Below, one piece after another: positions 1-6,312 of a DNA stretch of 7,897 nucleotides. Origin of the DNA: an uncultured Oscillospiraceae bacterium (GTDB lineage: Bacteria; Bacillota; Clostridia; Oscillospirales; Acutalibacteraceae); contig URYP01000102.1 of the NCBI GenBank assembly GCA_900552115.1, positions 1 through 7,897 of the forward strand, in the 5' to 3' direction. Position numbers and translations under genes: made by a program. Numbering within the stretch: position 1 is the first letter of the stretch; the number at the start of each line of letters is the position of its first letter. The notes under the pieces were generated by a model. It made no database searches, was not told the DNA's origin, and saw nothing but the letters and a program-made list of their open reading frames with translations.

Positions 1-94
1 AATAAAAATGTGATAATGGAGGGAAATGTTCATTATATATAATAGTTCCGTAATTCCAGATCACAGCTCGAAAAATATCGCGAACATAGTGAAA
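1..94. other. AT-rich flank without a recognisable gene
   Basis: This stretch is visibly richer in A and T than the rest of the window and has no open frame of useful length on either strand. It contains a perfect 12-base palindrome at 32-43, whose right half reads TATAAT, but there is no matching -35 element at the right distance. It probably belongs to the DNA next to, or the leader of, the insertion sequence fragment that follows. No function can be read from it. Confidence 0.4.
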
Positions 95-233
95 TGTGGT
101 AATGTCAAGAAAGAGACAAGATCATGACACGAAGAACATACACAACGAAGTACAAGACCAAGCTGGTAATTGAGGTTCTGCAAAGTGAGAGGGACTGAAT
201 ACTATCGCAGCAGAGAATGACAGCAGCCCTAAC
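95..233 (+). mobile_element. 5' fragment of an IS3-family insertion sequence
   Basis: The segment holds the start of an IS3-type orfA (see the pseudogene at 124-233) and a short leader. A TGT-starting stretch at about 95 (TGTGGTAATGTCAAGAA) resembles the terminal sequences of IS3-family elements, so the left end may lie there; this is inference, because the other end is not in the window. Only the first 30-odd codons of orfA remain. There is no orfB, no catalytic DDE domain and no right inverted repeat. The fragment stops where the oppositely oriented araC' remnant begins, so it marks a junction and is not a working element. Confidence 0.5.
124..233 (+). pseudogene. IS3-family transposase OrfA, N-terminal remnant with a frameshift
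   Basis: From the ATG at 124 the frame reads MTRRTYTTKYKTKLVIEVLQ, then SERD, then a TGA stop at 196-198. The (K/E)(Y/F)K(T/A)K(L/V)V(I/L)EVL pattern is the usual start of the helix-turn-helix OrfA protein of IS3-family elements. Moving to the neighbouring frame at base 195 restores the expected continuation, LNTIAAEND followed by SSPN, which corresponds to the family's L..IAAEN.ISPN segment. This is equivalent to one missing base near 193-195. After about base 233 the expected QLRNW-like continuation is absent and the sequence belongs to araC' on the other strand. The gene is therefore both frameshifted and truncated, and cannot give a working product. The family assignment is from memory of the motif. 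Confidence 0.65.
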
Positions 234-780
234 GCAGCTTTCCGGGAGGCAGACCCTCCCGAGCCCTGAAGGCACGGTACATGGTGTTAAGACTGCCAAA
301 GCCGGAAATCTGTGCCACATCGCTGAGATTCAGCTCCGGATGGGTCAGCAGCTCCTTGGCCTTTTCCACCCGCAGTGCCCGGATGTAATTGACAATGGTC
401 TCCCCGTAGGCATGCCGGAACATGGTAGAAAGGGTGCTTTGATGGATTCCCACCAGTTCAGCCGCCTGAGCCACCGACAGGTTGCTGTCGGTAAAATGAC
501 TGTCGATGTAATCCTTGGCCTGGCGGATCAGCTGTGTCATGCGGCTGCTGCTCTGCTGGGCGTAGTTCTCTTCGATTTCTCGGAAGATACCGCAGAGACA
601 CCAATTCAGCGATTTCAAATTCTGTGCTGCGTAGCACCGGCCTAGAATATCCAGCCTGGTCAGGAACTGGTTGTCCGCCACCTCCAGCTTTCTCAGTTCT
701 GCGGTCAGAGCCTGGGCGAAAAGCAGCAGGCAGAAGTGAAAATTTCGCATGGAGGAGGCTTCGCTCTCTGCAATATACTG
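229..780 (-). pseudogene. AraC-family transcriptional regulator, C-terminal fragment (joined in frame to dapF')
   Basis: This is the last 183 residues of the 1,461-codon frame. The final 83 or so residues (bases 229-480) are a typical AraC/XylS DNA-binding domain with two helix-turn-helix units. The first is LSVAQAAELVGIHQSTLSTM followed by the linker ending RVEKAKELL. The second is LSDVAQISGFGSLNTMYRAF, followed by the usual EG.PPGKLR end and a TAG stop at 229-231, so the C-terminus looks native. The preceding 100 residues (around YIAESEASS to EENYAQQ) look like the end of a helical sensor or linker region that I do not recognise. The original N-terminus, start codon and ribosome site are missing. 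Codon third positions look less GC-rich than in carB. No neighbouring gene suggests a target. It could be translated only as the tail of the fused frame. Confidence 0.8.
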
Positions 781-3700
781 AACCCGCATTTTCAGGGTAT
801 GGCTGTCAATCACCTGCACAAATTCGGTATTGACCCCTTCCGGGAACAGCGGATGCCTCTCAAACCGCGGCCCCACCTGTTCCAGAGGAAAGGAATCCAC
901 ATGATCGATAAACACCACCGCATGGGGATTGCCCATGGACACGCAGGTGATGGCCCACGACTGATCCCCCACGGCCAGCGGCACGTCGACGGCCCGTTCT
1001 CCCGGCAGCTTCACGGGAATGGCCTGCGGGCTAAGCGCCGCCGGACCCATATCCACGGTGACGGCCCGCGCTTTGCCGCCGCAGATGGCCAGGCGCAGCG
1101 TTTTGATACCGCTCAGGGTATCCACCGTTATGGTATCGCGTTTCACCCGGCCGCTGTCAAAGAGGTACTTGCCCACACAGCGGATGCCATTGCCGCACAT
1201 TTTGCCCTCGCTGCCGTCCAGATTAAAAATACGCATTTGAGCGTCGGCCACGTTGGAAGGACCGATGAGGATCACACCATCCCCACCGATACCGGTGTGA
1301 AACTTGGACAGGCGCACGCTCAGGGTTTCCGGGTTTTTGACCGTCTGGTCAAAGCAGTCAAAATAGATATAATCATTACCGCACCCCTGCATTTTTACAA
1401 ACCGCAGCTTCATGCTCTCCCTCCTCATATGATTGATGTCCACCAGCTCCACGCTGCCGGGACGGTAGCGGCTCTTCATGCTGGAGGCCAGAGCCGCCGC
1501 CGTGTCCAGCGAGGTTAGGCAGGGGATACCCCGCTCCACGGCTTTGCGCCGCAGTTTCACGCTATCCCGCGCCGGGATCCGCCCCTTGGCGGAGGTGGAA
1601 AGGATATACTGCACCTTCCCGCTTTCCAGCAGGGTCATGGTGTTGTCGTCTGATTCGTGTATTTTATCCACCTCGGCGACCGACAGCCCGTTGTCCCGCA
1701 GCACGTGGGCTGTCCCTTTGGTGGCATAGAGCGAAAAGCCAAGCTGGGCGAACGCCCGGGCCACATCCGCGATTTCCGCTTTGTCGGAATCCCGCACCGT
1801 TATCAGTACACCGCCCCGGGTTTCCAAATGATACCCCGCCGCCAACAGTCCTTTATAAAGGGCTTCCTCCATAGTATGGCCGATTCCCAGCACTTCACCG
1901 GTCGATTTCATTTCCGGCCCCAACTGGGTATCCACATCCATCAGCTTTTCAAAGGAAAATACCGGTACCTTGACCGCATAATAGGCGGAAGCCTGGTAAA
2001 GTCCCGTACCAAAGCCCATGTCCCGCAGCTTTTCACCCAGCATGGCGCGGGTGGCCAAATCCACCATTGGCACGCCGGTAACCTTGCTGATATAGGGAAC
2101 GGTGCGGGAGGAGCGGGGATTTACCTCGATGACATAAATCCGGTGATTGTGGATGACGTACTGGATATTGATTAGGCCCCTGGTGTGCAGCGCCAGCGCC
2201 AGTTCGGTTGAATAGCGGATGAGCTGTTCGGTCTGCCTTTGGGACACGTTCCAGGCCGGATAGACCGCCATCGAGTCGCCGGAATGGATGCCCGCCCGTT
2301 CGATATGCTCCATGATGCCGGGAATCAGAACATCTTCCCCGTCACAGATCGCGTCGACCTCCAGTTCGGTGCCCATCAGGTATTTGTCGATGAGCACCGC
2401 GTTTTCTACCCCGTGCGCCAGGATGATCCGCATATACTCGCGCACGTCTTCCGGTGAAAAGGCGATGATCATATTCTGTCCGCCCAGCACGTAGCTGGGA
2501 CGAAGCAGCACCGGATAGCCCAGCCGCTGTGCGGCCCGCAGGGCTTCCTCCGCCGTGAAAACGGTTTCCCCCTCCGGAGCCCGGATCCCCAGCCGGTCAA
2601 GCAGAGCATCGAACCGGCCGCGGTCCTCGGCCGCGTCGATGCTGTCGGCCGGCGTACCCAGTATCGGCACACCATATTGAGCAAGCGTTTTGGTCAGCTT
2701 GATCGCGGTCTGACCCCCGAAGGCCACCACCGCGCCCACCGGCTGTTCGATACGAATAATGTTCAGGACATCCTCCGGCGTCAGCGGTTCAAAATAGAGC
2801 CGGTCGGCGGTGTTAAAATCTGTGGAAACGGTTTCGGGGTTGTTGTTGACGATGACCACGTCGTATCCTGCCTGTTTGAGCGCCCATACGCAGTGGACGG
2901 AGGCGTAATCGAACTCAATGCCCTGCCCGATGCGAATAGGGCCGGAACCGAACACAATTACCGCCGGACGGCCGCTGCCCTTTTCGCGGATAAAGGCGGA
3001 CGCTTCGTCCGCGTCGTCATAGGCGGCGTAAAAGTAAGGCGTTTGCGCGTCAAACTCCGCCGCGCAGGTATCCACCATTTTGTAAACGGCGGGCAAAGCG
3101 GGCAGATCCGTCCGCCCCGTGACCCGACGGATGGCGGTGTCGGGATAGCCGTACCGCTTTAGCTCCCGGTAAAAGCTGTCGCTCAGAGGCTCGGACGCCA
3201 TACGCGCCTCCAGCGCGGCCAGATGGTCGAGCTTATACAGGAACCAGCGGTCGATGCGGGTCAGGTCATGCAGTTCCTCCAGCGGCTGTCCCCGCCGTAT
3301 CCATTCGTAAACCGCGAACAGACGCTCGTCGTCCTGCGCGGCGATCTTGTCCCGCAGACCGGATGCGCTTAGGGTTTGCATGGCGGGCAGGGACAAGCTG
3401 TCCAAGCCGATCTCCGCGCCCCGCACCGCTTTCATCAGCGCCTGCTCAAAGCTTTGGCCAATGGCCATCACCTCGCCGGTGGCCTTCATCTGTGTGCCCA
3501 GGGTGCGTTTGGCATAGACAAACTTGTCAAACGGCCATTTGGGAAATTTCACCACCACATAATCCAGGGCCGGTTCAAAGCAGGCCATGGTTTTCCCCGT
3601 AACCTCGTTGCGGATCTCGTCCAGCGTATATCCCACGGCAATCTTGGCTGCTACCCGCGCGATGGGATAGCCGGTCGCCTTGGAGGCCAGCGCCGATGAA

Positions 3701-4614
3701 CGTGATACCCGTGGGTTTACCTCAATCACCGCGTAATCAAAGCTGCCGGGATGCAGGGCAAACTGACAGTTGCAGCCCCCTTCTATACCCATCGCGTCGA
3801 TGATTTTCAGTGCTGCGCTGCGCAGCATCTGGTACTCTTTATCGGCCAATGTGACCGCCGGCGCGATGACGATGGAATCGCCGGTATGGACGCCGACCGG
3901 ATCGACGTTTTCCATGGAACACACGGTAATGACATTACCGGCAGCGTCCCGCATCACTTCAAATTCGATTTCTTTCCAGCCGGCAATCCCTTTTTCCACC
4001 AATATCTGCGAGATGGGCGACAACCGCAGGCCGCCCTCGGCGATTTCCCGCAGCGCGGCTTCGTCCTGCGCAATTCCGCCGCCCGAGCCGCCCAACGTGA
4101 ACGCCGGGCGGACGATGACCGGATAACCGATCTCGCCGGCAAAGGCGAGCGCATCCGGCAGCGTGTTGACGACGCGGGAAGGAATCACCGGCTGGCCGAC
4201 CGACTCCATGGTATCCTTGAATAGCTGGCGGTCTTCCGCCCGGTCGATCGTTTCCGGGTTGGCCCCCAGCAGACGGACGCCGCGCGCCTCCAGGAAACCC
4301 TCCTTCGCCAGCTGCATGGACAGGGTCAGCCCGGTCTGGCCTCCCAGGGTGGAGAGCAGACTATCCGGCTGCTCTTTATCTATAATCCGTTTTATCACAT
4401 CGACTGTAAGCGGCTCGATATAGACGTGGTCCGCCATGGCGCCATCGGTCATGATGGTGGCCGGGTTGGAGTTGACCAGTACCACTTCCAGACCTTCTTC
4501 TTTCAGCGCCCGGCAGGCCTGTGTACCGGCGTAATCAAACTCCGCCGCCTGGCCGATGACGATGGGGCCGGAGCCGATCACCAGCACTTTGCGGATGGAT
4601 GGATTCAGCGGCAT
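229..4614 (-). CDS. carB: Carbamoyl-phosphate synthase large subunit CarB (residues 1-1067), reading without a stop into dapF' and araC'
   Basis: CarB makes carbamoyl phosphate from bicarbonate, two ATP and ammonia channelled from CarA, for pyrimidine and arginine synthesis in the cytoplasm. Residues 1-400 are the carboxyphosphate half: VLVIGSGPIVIGQAAEFDYAG is the pre-ATP-grasp motif, with R129, R169, the GGSGGG loop at 175-180, E298 and N300. Residues 400-550 form the oligomerisation region. Residues 550-935 are the carbamoyl-phosphate half, with FGSGPIRIGQGIEFDY, R705, and the E830/N832 pair in VIEVNPRSSR. Residues 935-1060 are the MGS-like allosteric domain (ATKGTAHVL). The ATG at 4614 follows GGAGG at a good distance and overlaps the carA end by 10 bases, indicating translational coupling. 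CarB is full length for its family, but its stop codon is absent: the frame continues through the dapF ribosome site. A TGA at 1425-1427 lies in a neighbouring frame and would end CarB at 1,062 residues if one base were removed upstream. Whether UMP or ornithine regulates it cannot be read here. Confidence 0.95.
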   Translation of the reverse strand: MPLNPSIRKVLVIGSGPIVIGQAAEFDYAGTQACRALKEEGLEVVLVNSNPATIMTDGAMADHVYIEPLTVDVIKRIIDKEQPDSLLSTLGGQTGLTLSMQLAKEGFLEARGVRLLGANPETIDRAEDRQLFKDTMESVGQPVIPSRVVNTLPDALAFAGEIGYPVIVRPAFTLGGSGGGIAQDEAALREIAEGGLRLSPISQILVEKGIAGWKEIEFEVMRDAAGNVITVCSMENVDPVGVHTGDSIVIAPAVTLADKEYQMLRSAALKIIDAMGIEGGCNCQFALHPGSFDYAVIEVNPRVSRSSALASKATGYPIARVAAKIAVGYTLDEIRNEVTGKTMACFEPALDYVVVKFPKWPFDKFVYAKRTLGTQMKATGEVMAIGQSFEQALMKAVRGAEIGLDSLSLPAMQTLSASGLRDKIAAQDDERLFAVYEWIRRGQPLEELHDLTRIDRWFLYKLDHLAALEARMASEPLSDSFYRELKRYGYPDTAIRRVTGRTDLPALPAVYKMVDTCAAEFDAQTPYFYAAYDDADEASAFIREKGSGRPAVIVFGSGPIRIGQGIEFDYASVHCVWALKQAGYDVVIVNNNPETVSTDFNTADRLYFEPLTPEDVLNIIRIEQPVGAVVAFGGQTAIKLTKTLAQYGVPILGTPADSIDAAEDRGRFDALLDRLGIRAPEGETVFTAEEALRAAQRLGYPVLLRPSYVLGGQNMIIAFSPEDVREYMRIILAHGVENAVLIDKYLMGTELEVDAICDGEDVLIPGIMEHIERAGIHSGDSMAVYPAWNVSQRQTEQLIRYSTELALALHTRGLINIQYVIHNHRIYVIEVNPRSSRTVPYISKVTGVPMVDLATRAMLGEKLRDMGFGTGLYQASAYYAVKVPVFSFEKLMDVDTQLGPEMKSTGEVLGIGHTMEEALYKGLLAAGYHLETRGGVLITVRDSDKAEIADVARAFAQLGFSLYATKGTAHVLRDNGLSVAEVDKIHESDDNTMTLLESGKVQYILSTSAKGRIPARDSVKLRRKAVERGIPCLTSLDTAAALASSMKSRYRPGSVELVDINHMRRESMKLRFVKMQGCGNDYIYFDCFDQTVKNPETLSVRLSKFHTGIGGDGVILIGPSNVADAQMRIFNLDGSEGKMCGNGIRCVGKYLFDSGRVKRDTITVDTLSGIKTLRLAICGGKARAVTVDMGPAALSPQAIPVKLPGERAVDVPLAVGDQSWAITCVSMGNPHAVVFIDHVDSFPLEQVGPRFERHPLFPEGVNTEFVQVIDSHTLKMRVQYIAESEASSMRNFHFCLLLFAQALTAELRKLEVADNQFLTRLDILGRCYAAQNLKSLNWCLCGIFREIEENYAQQSSSRMTQLIRQAKDYIDSHFTDSNLSVAQAAELVGIHQSTLSTMFRHAYGETIVNYIRALRVEKAKELLTHPELNLSDVAQISGFGSLNTMYRAFRAREGLPPGKLR
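781..1413 (-). pseudogene. dapF: Diaminopimelate epimerase, N-terminal 211 residues, truncated before the second catalytic cysteine
   Basis: DapF converts LL- to meso-diaminopimelate for lysine and peptidoglycan, using two cysteines as an acid/base pair. The fragment starts MKLRFVKMQGCGNDYIYFDC and carries GIGGDGV (41-47) and the first catalytic cysteine, C73, in MCGNGIRC. It also has SMGNPHAVVF (159-168) and NTEFVQVIDSHTLKMRV (195-211). In the family the next residues are WERG followed by GETLACGTGA, which contains the second cysteine (near 217). Here the sequence switches to AraC-regulator coding at about base 780, so roughly the last 65 residues are missing and the product should be inactive as an epimerase. 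The start at 1413 is firm: an AGGAGG site lies six bases upstream. It is in frame with carB, with no stop between them. dapF after carB is an arrangement I recall from Ruminococcaceae. Because DapF is normally essential where meso-diaminopimelate is needed, either another copy exists or the join is not present in the living cell. Confidence 0.88.
1418..1425 (-). promoter_or_regulatory. Ribosome binding site of dapF, inside the continuous carB reading frame
   Basis: On the minus strand this reads AGGAGGGA, with the AGGAGG core ending six bases before the ATG at 1413. It is a near-consensus Shine-Dalgarno sequence and fixes the dapF start. It also shows that dapF was built to be translated independently, although the carB frame now reads straight through it (as the residues MRRES). 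That argues the carB-dapF fusion is a recent loss of the carB stop, or a sequence error, and not an evolved bifunctional protein. Confidence 0.75.
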
Positions 4615-5708
4615 GTGGACGCCTCCTTTCTTTCCCCCATCAGGGCGATAAACTCATCAAACAGGAACCCGGTATCCAGCGGCCCGGCACTGGCCTCGGG
4701 ATGAAACTGCACCGAAAATGCCGGGATGTCGGTATAGCGTATCCCCTCGCAGGTGGCGTCGTTACCGTTTGTAAAGGATAGGATCGCCCCGGCAGGCAGC
4801 GTATCGTTTAGAACCGCATACCCATGGTTCTGGCTGGTAATGTAGACCCGGCCGGTCTCGGTGTCCCTTACCGGCTGGTTCGCTCCCCGGTGCCCGTATT
4901 TCAGTTTGCCGGTGCGGGCGCCCCGCGCCAATGCCAATAACTGATGCCCGAGACAGATGCCAAAGATGGGAATTGCCGCCTCACAGACCATATTCAGTTC
5001 CCGGAGGATGGCCCCGTTTTCCGCCGGGTCACCCGGCCCGTTTGTGAGCATCACCCCGTCCGGATGCAGAGCAAGGATATCCCGCGCGGGCGTATCCGCC
5101 GGCAGGGCCGTCACGCGGCAGCCCCGGCGGTTCAGCTCCCGGATAATGTTCCGCTTGCCGCCGAAATCCCACAGCGCCACATGGTATATCTCTGTATCCG
5201 CCGGATATGTCTCGGCTATCCGGCGCGTGACACGGTTTACGGCATCCCGTATCCGGTGGTTTTGCAGCGTACGGAGAAGATCGCCGGCATAGGGCGGCGC
5301 CTGCGCGGTGAGCAGTCCGTTCATCACTCCTTGTTCCCGGATGCGCTTGACGAGGCCGCGTGTGTCTACACCGCAAAGACCGGGAATGTTTTGGGCTTTT
5401 AAAAAGGCGTCAAGATCCCCTTCACTGCGGAAGTTGGAGGGATGTCGACACCATTCGCGCACAATATAGGCCGCCGGATGAACGCCGGCGCTTTCCAGAT
5501 CCGGGGAAATGACCCCATAGTTGCCGATCAATGGAAAGGCCTGCACCACCATCTGGCCGCAGTAGCTGGGGTCGGTCAGGGTTTCGAGATAGCCCGTCAT
5601 AGAGGTGGTAAACACCACCTCTCCCACCGTATGCGAAAGAGGGGCGCCGAAAGATTCTCCCTGCCAGGTTTCCCCATTTTCTAAAAGCAGATACGCCGGG
5701 GTTCCCAT
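4605..5708 (-). CDS. carA: Carbamoyl-phosphate synthase small (glutaminase) subunit CarA
   Basis: CarA hydrolyses glutamine and passes ammonia through a tunnel to CarB. Its 367 residues are normal for the family. Residues 1-135 are the CPSase small-chain domain, with FTTSMTGYLETLTDPSY and PLIGNYGV. Residues 175-360 are a class I glutamine amidotransferase with LTNGPGDP (231-238), the nucleophile C252 in FGICLGHQ, the SQNHGYA segment, and the triad partners H336 and E338 in FHPE. All catalytic residues are present, so it should be active. The ATG at 5708 follows AAAGGAGG at normal spacing. The regulator gene ends only 20 bases upstream, and carA overlaps carB by 10 bases. Carrying a glutamine-consuming enzyme in the same transcript as glutamine synthetase links supply and use of amide nitrogen. 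There is no separate promoter or pyrimidine-responsive leader in the 20-base gap. Confidence 0.96.
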   Translation of the reverse strand: MGTPAYLLLENGETWQGESFGAPLSHTVGEVVFTTSMTGYLETLTDPSYCGQMVVQAFPLIGNYGVISPDLESAGVHPAAYIVREWCRHPSNFRSEGDLDAFLKAQNIPGLCGVDTRGLVKRIREQGVMNGLLTAQAPPYAGDLLRTLQNHRIRDAVNRVTRRIAETYPADTEIYHVALWDFGGKRNIIRELNRRGCRVTALPADTPARDILALHPDGVMLTNGPGDPAENGAILRELNMVCEAAIPIFGICLGHQLLALARGARTGKLKYGHRGANQPVRDTETGRVYITSQNHGYAVLNDTLPAGAILSFTNGNDATCEGIRYTDIPAFSVQFHPEASAGPLDTGFLFDEFIALMGERKEASTCR

Positions 5709-5728
5709 AGTCGATTCCTCCTTTATTG

Positions 5729-6295
5729 TCAGCCGCTGTAGGACTGTAAAATTTCTTCCGCGATGTTGACACGGGTCACCTGCCGGTCCATTGCCTGCTT
5801 TTCAATAGCCCGGTGAGCCTCCTCCTCGCTCATTCCCCCATATTGGATCAGCAGGCACTTGGCGCGGTCCACCAGACGGATTTCCCGGATTTTCTGCTGC
5901 AGCCGCTCAGCCTGTGGTACGGCCGCGCTCAGGCGGCGATGCACCACCAGCATCATGGTGACGGCGTCGCGGAACGCCTTTCGTCCAAAAGGAAGCGGCA
6001 GCACAAGAATGCCGCATTCCGTCATCGAGGCGGTGATTTCCGCCGCCGTTTCCGGCCGGGCGAGCAGCAGCACGCCTGCTGTCGACTCCGCCGCCATCCG
6101 TGCCAAATCATACCCGGTTCCATCCGGCAGGGGCGAGAGAATAACGGCCAGGGAAAAAGACTGGCCGGTCATTTGCCGCCATGCCTCTTTGCCGGTACGC
6201 ACGCAGACAATTTCCGACAGCGGATAGTCGCGCAGGCACTCCATCAGTGTTTCCCGCCCTTTCTGACCTCCGGCCACCAACAATACGCGTTCCAT
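5729..6295 (-). CDS. ANTAR-domain RNA-binding regulator with a pseudo-receiver domain, next to glnA
   Basis: This is an antiterminator-type response-regulator protein of 188 residues. ANTAR domains bind paired hexaloop hairpins in nascent RNA and prevent termination, and in clostridia members of the family sit beside nitrogen genes. Residues 1-115 are receiver-like (MERVLLVAGG start, LPDG at 56-59). The position where receivers have the phosphoacceptor aspartate, four residues before the proline of LPDG, is L53, so classical phosphorylation is unlikely. Residues 118-130 are probably a helical linker. Residues 132-185 match the ANTAR pattern: L.QKIRE...VDRAKCLLIQ, then GMSEEEAHRAIEKQAMD, then NIAEEIL. 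I chose the ATG at 6295 because GGGAGGGG lies eight bases upstream. The longer frame starting at 6346 would overlap the glnA end and adds residues unlike a receiver. The gene lies 17 bases after glnA. The signal it senses is not visible; a nitrogen or glutamine cue is inferred from context. Confidence 0.9.
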   Translation of the reverse strand: MERVLLVAGGQKGRETLMECLRDYPLSEIVCVRTGKEAWRQMTGQSFSLAVILSPLPDGTGYDLARMAAESTAGVLLLARPETAAEITASMTECGILVLPLPFGRKAFRDAVTMMLVVHRRLSAAVPQAERLQQKIREIRLVDRAKCLLIQYGGMSEEEAHRAIEKQAMDRQVTRVNIAEEILQSYSG

Positions 6296-6303
6296 ACGCC
6301 TCA

Positions 6304-6311
6304 CCCCTCCC
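6304..6311 (-). promoter_or_regulatory. Ribosome binding site that fixes the ANTAR regulator start
   Basis: The minus strand reads GGGAGGGG eight bases before the ATG at 6295, within the 17-base gap after the glnA stop (6313-6315). This supports the shorter 188-residue protein over an upstream start at 6346, which lies inside glnA and has no comparable site. Confidence 0.6.
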
Positions 6312-6312
6312 G

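Noticed and set aside
15..43. TATAAT at 38-43 as a promoter for the insertion sequence
   Set aside because: No TTGACA-like element lies 16-18 bases upstream, and the hexamer is part of a simple AT palindrome in AT-rich DNA.
243..261. Perfect 7-base-stem, 5-base-loop inverted repeat (CGGGAGG / CCTCCCG), considered as a terminator
   Set aside because: It encodes the REGLPPG segment of the AraC domain and has no T-run on either strand, so coincidence within coding sequence is the simpler explanation.
736..1518. A 260-codon plus-strand frame opposite dapF and the carB end
   Set aside because: It lies entirely antisense to the well-matched dapF/carB coding sequence, is rich in His, Arg and Gln as shadow frames are, and shows no domain motif.
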